From: Roseimaritima sp.
Lineage (GTDB): Bacteria; Planctomycetota; Planctomycetia; Pirellulales; Pirellulaceae
DNA length: 13,042 bases
Reading direction: 5' to 3'
Assembly: GCA_007124075.1 (NCBI GenBank)
Contig: SLFV01000099.1
Span: forward strand, 1 to 13,042
Both the position numbers and the translations under genes were made by a program. Below the pieces are notes generated by a model. It saw nothing but the letters and a program-made list of their open reading frames with translations, did not search any database and was not told the DNA's origin. Shown here in pieces: positions 7,867 through 13,042 of this stretch (positions are counted from its first letter, which is position 1; the number at the start of each line of letters is the position of its first letter).

Positions 7867-10308
7867 ATGGCAGCTACTTCCCCGACACCAACGCTTGACC
7901 CTCGTCTGGCTCAGCTCCTTTCTGGGCTGCGGCGACGAGTTCGGAGGTACGTCCTATGCGATGGCCTGCTGGCGGTAATGGCGTGCATCTTGGCCGGGTT
8001 TTGGCTGGGACTGGCGCTGGATTACCTCCCGGTGCTAGCAGGTGGCACGGAAATGCCCCGCTCGGCACGATTGGTTTGGATGCTGGTGGTCCTGGGATTG
8101 TTGATATATTTGTTGGTTCAACTCATCCTGCGCCGACTACGTCGCCCGATGCCTGACGAAAGCTTGGCATTGCTGCTGGAGCGACAGCACGCCAACCTCG
8201 AGGGACGGTTGTTGACAACCGTGCAACTGACTGCGAAACATCGCACCAACGATGCCCAATCATCCAGCATGCTGGCCCAGGTGCAACAGCAAGTACTAAA
8301 ACAGCTTGACCAAATTGACATACGGCGTGTCTTGCGTTGGACTGCGATTCGGCAAAAACTGCTGGCCGTCGTTCCGCTCACATTTGCTCTGGTTGGACTG
8401 TTGGTCGCTCGGCCCGCGTTTTTTTCCCAGGCGGCGGGACGTCTGTTGCTGTTGAACGATTCACCATGGCCGCGACAGGCAAAGCTGGAAATGGTTGGTC
8501 TGGAGATCCCTCGTATCACCGCCACGGAAGACAACACCGGCGAGTTGGAATCGATCCGATTTTCCAATCGCGTTGCTCGCATTGCACGCGGCAGCAACGC
8601 GACGCTGCGGATTCGCGCCCTAGCCGATGCGGCGGTCGTGCCTGATGTTTGCACGATGTTTTTTCGGACCCAGGACGGCACCCGTGGCCAAGCGAACTTG
8701 CGACGCGTCGGACGAATTATTGATGGCTACCAGGCATTCGTGCTGGATGGTCCGCCGTTGGGCGGACTTTCCGGGGACCTGACGTTCTCGATTCGCGGAC
8801 TGGATGCCCGACTGGACGATTACGTAATCCAGACGGTTCCGCCACCGGGCATTTCGCAACTGCAGGTCGAGGTTACCTATCCGCGTTATCTGCGTGCAAA
8901 CACCGACACCTCCGCCGACGCCCCCGACCTGACCACGAATTACCAACCGGGGTTGCGGATTCGGGAAGGCTCGACGCTGGTCCTGCAGGGGCTTGCCAGC
9001 AAGCCATTGGCGGAGATCGATGTTCTGGTCACCAGCGGGGATCAGCAGATACCGGATGTCCCGCTGGGGTTGGCCCCCGACGGCGAAGCGTTTCAATTGG
9101 TTTTGCCGGACATTCGACAACCGACCAGTGTGGTCTTGCTGCCAGTCGATCGAGAAAACATTGCCGCTCAGGTCCCTTTACGTTACTTTTTTGGAGTGGT
9201 TAGGGACATGCCACCCGAGGTCCAACTGCGACTGAAGGGAATCGATACCGCGATCACGCCCCAGGCGCGACTACCGGCCGTTGGGACCATTCGCGACGAT
9301 TATGGCGTTGCCGCTGCGGAATTATCGGTGGTCCTTGCTGACGAATTGACCACTCCACCTACGACACAACCGTTGATGCTTGACCGTGACGGAAAATTCA
9401 GTGACGCATTGGATTTGCGTGAACTAACTGCGGCCGGACGCCTAAGTCCACTGATGCCGGGGCAAACGATCAACGTGTTTGCGGAGGCGACGGATGGTTA
9501 CGATCTCGGAACGCCCCATTTGACCCGTTCGGAAGTCTTGCGGCTCAGTGTGGTGACCAACGAACAATTATTGGGACTGCTTGAACGTCGTGAGTTGGCA
9601 CTTCGTTCCCGACTGGAGCAAACGATCAACGATACGCAAGCCCTGCGTGACAGCCTGGACTTGCTGCAACGCGAGGGGTGGGAAGCCGTGCAAACACTCA
9701 CAGCCGCAGCGGAGACCACCGCTGCATCCCCCGATGAGCCTACCGAAGGCGAAGCGCCGACGGGGACGGGAGCTCCACTTCAGGCCCCGAGCGACCGAAC
9801 TGACGCTGATCGAGCCAGCGACCAGGACGAGGATCGCGCTCTGCAGCGAGCTCGGCAGGTCCTTTTACTGCGGATCCAACAAGCGGGTTTGCAGGCGATC
9901 AAGACAGGCGAGGAAGTTGGGGGGCTTGCGACCTCGATCGACGATTTACTGGAAGAAATGGTCAACAATCGAGTCGATTCGGTTGATCGTCGCCAACGCT
10001 TGGCAGCGGGAGTCTCCCAGCCCTTAAGAACGACTCGGGCGGGGCCTGTGGAACGATCGATATACCAGATCCAGCAGGCGGCCCAGTCGATCGACAATTC
10101 CGCTCAGGGCCAAGAAAACATCGCGGTGGCGGTGCGGACGGTAGATCAAGTATTACGAGAACTGACAGCGGTTTTAGAGAAAATGCTGGACCTGGAAAGC
10201 TATAATGAAATACTGGATCTACTTCGTTCGTTGATGGAAACGCAGGACGCGATCATCGAAGATACGCAAGAGGAACGCGATCAGCGAATCAGGGATCTGT
10301 TCAAATAG
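7867..10308 (+). CDS. DUF4175-like membrane protein with long coiled-coil C-terminus
   Basis: This 813-residue protein starts three bases after the preceding stop with no visible Shine-Dalgarno sequence, so coupling is likely. Hydrophobic segments lie near 29-51, 68-89 and 164-186. Between the second and third is a helical part reading PDESLALLLERQHANLEGRL, resembling the N-terminal region of DUF4175 proteins. From 190 to about 560 the sequence is beta-rich, probably tandem immunoglobulin-like domains, and includes the DDYG motif (477-480) and ATDGYD (541-546) that I associate with this family. Residues about 566-813 are helical coiled coil, broken by an acidic Pro/Thr/Asp linker at about 618-655. 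No enzyme motif is seen. By position and architecture it is a membrane scaffold of the MoxR/vWA system, perhaps partnering with the coiled-coil protein encoded next. Family membership is from memory and moderately sure. The gene itself is certain. Confidence 0.88.
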   Translation: MAATSPTPTLDPRLAQLLSGLRRRVRRYVLCDGLLAVMACILAGFWLGLALDYLPVLAGGTEMPRSARLVWMLVVLGLLIYLLVQLILRRLRRPMPDESLALLLERQHANLEGRLLTTVQLTAKHRTNDAQSSSMLAQVQQQVLKQLDQIDIRRVLRWTAIRQKLLAVVPLTFALVGLLVARPAFFSQAAGRLLLLNDSPWPRQAKLEMVGLEIPRITATEDNTGELESIRFSNRVARIARGSNATLRIRALADAAVVPDVCTMFFRTQDGTRGQANLRRVGRIIDGYQAFVLDGPPLGGLSGDLTFSIRGLDARLDDYVIQTVPPPGISQLQVEVTYPRYLRANTDTSADAPDLTTNYQPGLRIREGSTLVLQGLASKPLAEIDVLVTSGDQQIPDVPLGLAPDGEAFQLVLPDIRQPTSVVLLPVDRENIAAQVPLRYFFGVVRDMPPEVQLRLKGIDTAITPQARLPAVGTIRDDYGVAAAELSVVLADELTTPPTTQPLMLDRDGKFSDALDLRELTAAGRLSPLMPGQTINVFAEATDGYDLGTPHLTRSEVLRLSVVTNEQLLGLLERRELALRSRLEQTINDTQALRDSLDLLQREGWEAVQTLTAAAETTAASPDEPTEGEAPTGTGAPLQAPSDRTDADRASDQDEDRALQRARQVLLLRIQQAGLQAIKTGEEVGGLATSIDDLLEEMVNNRVDSVDRRQRLAAGVSQPLRTTRAGPVERSIYQIQQAAQSIDNSAQGQENIAVAVRTVDQVLRELTAVLEKMLDLESYNEILDLLRSLMETQDAIIEDTQEERDQRIRDLFK

Positions 10309-10337
10309 TTTGACATCGACCCCAAAGTGCTTGAACT

Positions 10338-10341
10338 GGAG
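10338..10341 (+). promoter_or_regulatory. Ribosome binding site deciding the start of the coiled-coil gene
   Basis: GGAG lies 6 bases before the GTG at 10348 and 9 bases before the GTG at 10351. No such site precedes the upstream GTG at 10327 or closely precedes the ATG at 10372. It favours a GTG start at 10348 or 10351, which also leaves a well-formed signal peptide. Confidence 0.45.
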
Positions 10342-10347
10342 TCTCCG

Positions 10348-12246
10348 GTGGTGGGAAGACATATCGTCCTCATGTCTGTCATGGTTGGGTTGGGTTGTGC
10401 GCCGCTGCAGGCTCAGCGTGCAGGCGACGGCCAAGCCGTTGAAGCGGCAGACGGAAAATCAGGTGTCGCGTTGGTCGATCGGCAAAGCAAGGTTGCCCAG
10501 CAGTTTCAACGACTGGAAGAGCTGTTGCTGCGACTAGCGGAAATGGAAACTGCGGAAAACCCAGAACGCGCTGCATTGCTCCGCCGTGCTGCCAAACAGT
10601 CTCGGGAAACATTCATTTTAGATCGCTTGGGTTCGGCCACCGAAGCTTTGCGTGTAGCCAAGTTTCAACAGGCAATCGATGACCAGAAGCTAGCTTCCGA
10701 AAACTTGGAAGCCTTGCTGAAACTGCTGCTGACCGAAGACCGGCCACAGCGAATTCGTGATGAGAAAGAGCGTATCACCAATTGGATCAAAGATCTGAAA
10801 CGTCAGGAACGGCGGCAGCGGGCGACCCGCGCCAGAACCGAAAACAAAGCGGATCTGGAGGAAGTCGAGGCCGAACAGAGGGGCATTACCGAGCAGGCCG
10901 ATCGGCTGCGGGAGGAGATGGCTCAACAGGATCGACCCGCCCAAGGGGATGACGCGTCCGCACAGCAAGCGAGCCCCGATGGCGCATCTGAGGATCCTGC
11001 GCACGAAACCGAATCGCCCGGCCAGGCTGGCGAAGACGCTTCTTCGGCCGATTCGGGTGACGATCAAATGGACCCTCGGAAGCAAGCCGAGCGAGAAGTG
11101 GAGCAAGCGAGACAGGAGGAGCGAGAGGCGCTGCTGCGTCTGGAAGAAGCGAAACAAGATTCCCAACGGGCAGACCAGTCAGGTGAGACCGAAAGCCAAG
11201 CTGCGGCGGAAGCGGCTCAGCAGGCTGCGGAACGGGCCGCCGAGCAGGCGGAACAGGCGCGGCAGGAAGCCGAAGCACGAATGCAGCAGATGCAGGACGC
11301 TGCCCATCAGCCCTCCGAGCCCGACCCTCCATCAGATTCCCAGTCGTCCCCCGGAGCAGAATCGTCCTCAGAAGCGGAGCAGCAGGAGTCTCCGCAGCAG
11401 ACCCCGCCCCAGACACCCGAAGACAATGCCCAACAGCGCTTGCAGCGGGCTGTCGAGCGGATGGAACAGGCGCAGCAGAACCTGGAACAAGCCAAACGCG
11501 AGGAGGCTGTCGAAAATCAACGCAAAGCCGAGGAGGAGTTGCGGCAAGCGATCGATCAGCTGGAGCGAATCCTGCGTCAATTACGTGAAGAGGAGATGCA
11601 GCGAGAACTGGCCAGACTGGAGTCGCGCGTGCGGAAGATGGCCCAGATGCAAGCGGCTGTTCTGGAACGAACGCAAGAATTGTCCGCGATTCCGCAGGCG
11701 ACTCGCGATCGACAAACCGATTTGCGTGCCGGGAATCTGGCGGGGGAGCAACGCAAGATCGTCATGGAGGCGGACAGGGCGATGCTGTTGCTGCGTGAGG
11801 AAGGCTCCAGTGTTGCTTTTCCAGAGGTCATGCAACAAGTTCGTGGGGACATGCAGACGGTCGCTGATCGTTTGTCCCAGACCAAGATTGATGGAGTGAC
11901 CCAAGGTATTCAAGAGGACATCCTGGCTGCCTTGGAGGAAATGGTTCAGGCCTTGCAGCAGGCACAGCGGGACCTAGAAGAACAACGCCAACAGCAACAG
12001 CAGGACCAACAGCCGATGCAGCAGGGTGACGGCGAACAACCACTGGTCGATGCCTTGGCCGAACTGAAATTATTGCGCACGATGCAGACACGCGTTAAGA
12101 ACACGACCGAGCGATACGATACGATGCTGCGAGAACCGACAGGTGATTCACCGGGGGAGATTGCCGCATTGATCCGGAACCTTGCCGAGCGTCAGAATCG
12201 GCTATACTCAATCACGCGGGATTTGGTGTTGCGGCGCAATCAATAA
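10348..12246 (+). CDS. Exported Gln/Glu-rich coiled-coil protein
   Basis: This protein of about 632 residues is dominated by Gln, Glu, Ala and Arg. Its N-terminus (VVGRHIVLMSVMVGLGCAPLQAQ) reads as a signal peptide with possible cleavage after LQA. A cysteine is present, but the lipobox is not canonical. Numbering from the GTG at 10348, helical coiled-coil stretches lie near 50-195, 245-320 (a very Ala/Gln/Glu-rich segment) and 360-450. They are joined by disordered acidic Ser/Asp/Pro linkers near 195-240 and 320-358. A Gln run follows near 546-560, then the short block AELKLLRTMQ at 571-580, which I recall as conserved in planctomycete relatives. Starts at 10327 (GTG) and 10372 (ATG) are open alternatives, but the GGAG at 10338 favours 10348 or 10351. 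It lies about 40 bases after the DUF4175-like gene and is probably a periplasmic rod or scaffold for the same complex. No enzymatic motif is visible. Confidence 0.88.
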   Translation: MVGRHIVLMSVMVGLGCAPLQAQRAGDGQAVEAADGKSGVALVDRQSKVAQQFQRLEELLLRLAEMETAENPERAALLRRAAKQSRETFILDRLGSATEALRVAKFQQAIDDQKLASENLEALLKLLLTEDRPQRIRDEKERITNWIKDLKRQERRQRATRARTENKADLEEVEAEQRGITEQADRLREEMAQQDRPAQGDDASAQQASPDGASEDPAHETESPGQAGEDASSADSGDDQMDPRKQAEREVEQARQEEREALLRLEEAKQDSQRADQSGETESQAAAEAAQQAAERAAEQAEQARQEAEARMQQMQDAAHQPSEPDPPSDSQSSPGAESSSEAEQQESPQQTPPQTPEDNAQQRLQRAVERMEQAQQNLEQAKREEAVENQRKAEEELRQAIDQLERILRQLREEEMQRELARLESRVRKMAQMQAAVLERTQELSAIPQATRDRQTDLRAGNLAGEQRKIVMEADRAMLLLREEGSSVAFPEVMQQVRGDMQTVADRLSQTKIDGVTQGIQEDILAALEEMVQALQQAQRDLEEQRQQQQQDQQPMQQGDGEQPLVDALAELKLLRTMQTRVKNTTERYDTMLREPTGDSPGEIAALIRNLAERQNRLYSITRDLVLRRNQ

Positions 12247-12304
12247 TCAGTCGTCCTCATCATCCCACGGGGATCTGCCCGCAGGGTCTAATCCGTTATG
12301 TTTC

Positions 12305-12355
12305 CGGCACGGATTTCTGGCGACGTTTTCGGATCCTGACTCCTGCCGTTTTTTT
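12305..12355 (+). terminator. Weak candidate terminator or attenuator
   Basis: CGGCA at 12305-12309 can pair with TGCCG at 12344-12348, with a possible inner pairing of GGAT (12311-12314) and ATCC (12333-12336), directly followed by seven T residues. The stem is short and the loops are large, so termination would be partial at best. It lies between the coiled-coil gene and the last gene and could lower expression of the latter. Confidence 0.25.
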
Positions 12356-12364
12356 CTTTGCCAC

Positions 12365-12369
12365 AAGGA
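12365..12369 (+). promoter_or_regulatory. Ribosome binding site of the last gene
   Basis: AAGGA lies six bases before the ATG at 12376, close to ideal spacing, and supports that start. Confidence 0.6.
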
Positions 12370-12375
12370 CCGACC

Positions 12376-13042
12376 ATGGTCAGAACAATTATCGCCCTCC
12401 TGGTCTACTGCCTGCTGACTTGTTCCGCACAGGCGGCGGGCGATGCGTTGACTCGTGAGGCAAAGTGGCGACTACCCGAACCGGAGGCGGCGATTGCGAT
12501 GCTGACCACCGCGCTTGAGCAGCAACTGGTTGAACCACCGTTGATTGAACAGGCAGTCGAACTGTTCTCAGCCGCCTTGGATTCCGACGTTGACCGCTTG
12601 GATGCATTCGTCCGCGCAGCAAGGAGGGTGGTTCCCGTCGTCGATCAGTTACTGACCGATTACGACGCACTGAGCGAGGAACGTTTGCAGGATCGGCTGA
12701 GCAAGATAAACCGCGAGTTGCGTCAGCCAATCCGTGTTTACCTGGGCCGTGCGTTGGTGCGGAAACGGTTGTTTGATGAAGCATTACCACTGCTGGCCGA
12801 TGTCGATTTCCAGAATTGCTTGGACCCGGCAGCACTGCTGTTTTTTCGTGCTGCGTGCAACCATGCCCTACTGAAGAAGGAGGCCGCGTTGGAGGATTTG
12901 GGAATCATGCTTGAAAACGACGAAGATTGCCCTGTCCGCTACGCGCGGACCGCGCGATTAATGCTGACCGATATCCAACCTCTCAAGGAGGATAGTTTGG
13001 ATGAGATTTCGCGGCTGATGAGCGATGTGGAAAGACGCTTGA
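12376..13042 (+). CDS. Exported helical repeat-like (TPR-like) protein, partial at the right edge
   Basis: From the ATG at 12376, 222 codons run open to the window edge without a stop. Residues 1-21 form a clear signal peptide: an n-region with Arg3, the hydrophobic core IIALLVYCLL, and AQA before a likely cleavage at 20/21, so the protein should be exported. The mature part is all-helical in appearance. Segments such as LGRALVRKRLFDEALPLLADVDF (about 124-146) and ALLFFRAACNHALLKKEAALEDLG (about 153-176) have the spacing of TPR helices, although the consensus is weak. TPR-like proteins serve as protein-binding adaptors, and the Bat operons of Bacteroides also encode TPR proteins (BatC/BatE), which fits the context. 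The gene has its own AAGGA ribosome binding site and follows a 129-base gap, so it may be partly uncoupled from the upstream genes. The C-terminus is not seen. Confidence 0.85.
   Translation, partial: MVRTIIALLVYCLLTCSAQAAGDALTREAKWRLPEPEAAIAMLTTALEQQLVEPPLIEQAVELFSAALDSDVDRLDAFVRAARRVVPVVDQLLTDYDALSEERLQDRLSKINRELRQPIRVYLGRALVRKRLFDEALPLLADVDFQNCLDPAALLFFRAACNHALLKKEAALEDLGIMLENDEDCPVRYARTARLMLTDIQPLKEDSLDEISRLMSDVERRL

Larger units (their letters stand above)
12247..12375 (+). other. Intergenic gap before the last gene
   Basis: This 129-base gap is the only sizeable one in the plus-strand gene train. It holds a weak terminator-like structure and the ribosome binding site of the next gene. 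I see no convincing promoter. Confidence 0.5.

Noticed and set aside
8118..8681. Antisense 187-codon frame inside the DUF4175-like gene
   Set aside because: Its Ser/Arg/Cys-rich product lacks motifs, and the sense frame is continuous over 813 codons with clear membrane segments.
10372..10431. Lipoprotein signal around the cysteine in VGLGC of the coiled-coil protein
   Set aside because: The -3 position is Gly where Leu, Val or Ile is expected. Cleavage by signal peptidase I after LQA fits better, though it is not certain.
10690..11166. Antisense 158-codon frame that looks hydrophobic and membrane-like
   Set aside because: Leu/Phe/Arg richness is the mirror image of Gln/Glu/Lys codons on the coding strand. 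No ribosome binding site or family motif is seen.
11197..11292. Low-complexity GC-rich stretch considered as a DNA repeat
   Set aside because: The codons vary and encode an Ala/Gln/Glu/Arg helix. It is protein-level low complexity, not a tandem DNA repeat.
10949..11899. 316-codon open frame in another forward frame inside the coiled-coil gene
   Set aside because: The product is an Arg/Lys/Pro/Ser-rich string with no domain pattern, as expected from frame-shifted reading of repeated CAG/GAA/GCG codons. The Gln/Glu frame has the signal peptide and coiled-coil periodicity.

Overview
The window looks like chromosomal DNA from a planctomycete of the Rhodopirellula/Pirellula type. That call is by recall of family and gene order: a moxR gene followed by DUF58, two large BatA/von Willebrand A (vWA) membrane proteins, a DUF4175-like membrane protein, a Gln/Glu-rich coiled-coil protein and an exported repeat-like protein is an arrangement I associate with Planctomycetota. 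Moderate GC content and sparse Shine-Dalgarno sequences fit. No mobile element, RNA gene, CRISPR array or sign of recent transfer is visible.

Layout. Bases 1-611 (minus strand) hold the first 203 codons of a PLP-dependent class I/II aminotransferase of the AlaC / LL-diaminopimelate aminotransferase type, running off the left edge. A roughly 200-base divergent intergenic region (612-815) separates it from a plus-strand gene train that fills the rest: moxR (816-1868), a DUF58 protein (1837-2739, overlapping moxR by 32 bases), a BatA-type vWA membrane protein (2753-5071), a second, larger vWA membrane protein (5068-7863, ATGA overlap), a DUF4175-like three-segment membrane protein with a coiled-coil tail (7867-10308), an exported Gln/Glu-rich coiled-coil protein (about 10348-12246), and, after a 129-base gap, an exported helical repeat-like protein (12376 to beyond the right edge). 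The two genes cut by the window edges are both real and open-ended.

How it may work. MoxR is an AAA+ ATPase whose relatives act as chaperones with vWA partner proteins. DUF58 would be the cytosolic adaptor. The two BatA-like proteins place vWA domains with intact MIDAS metal-binding motifs on membrane anchors, and both also carry glutamine-amidotransferase-like folds that lack a nucleophilic cysteine. The DUF4175-like protein and the coiled-coil protein could form an elongated scaffold in the membrane and periplasm. Tight spacing and overlaps through the first six genes indicate one transcript. The system resembles the Bacteroides Bat operon but carries extra large scaffold proteins. Its substrate and physiological role are not evident from the sequence.
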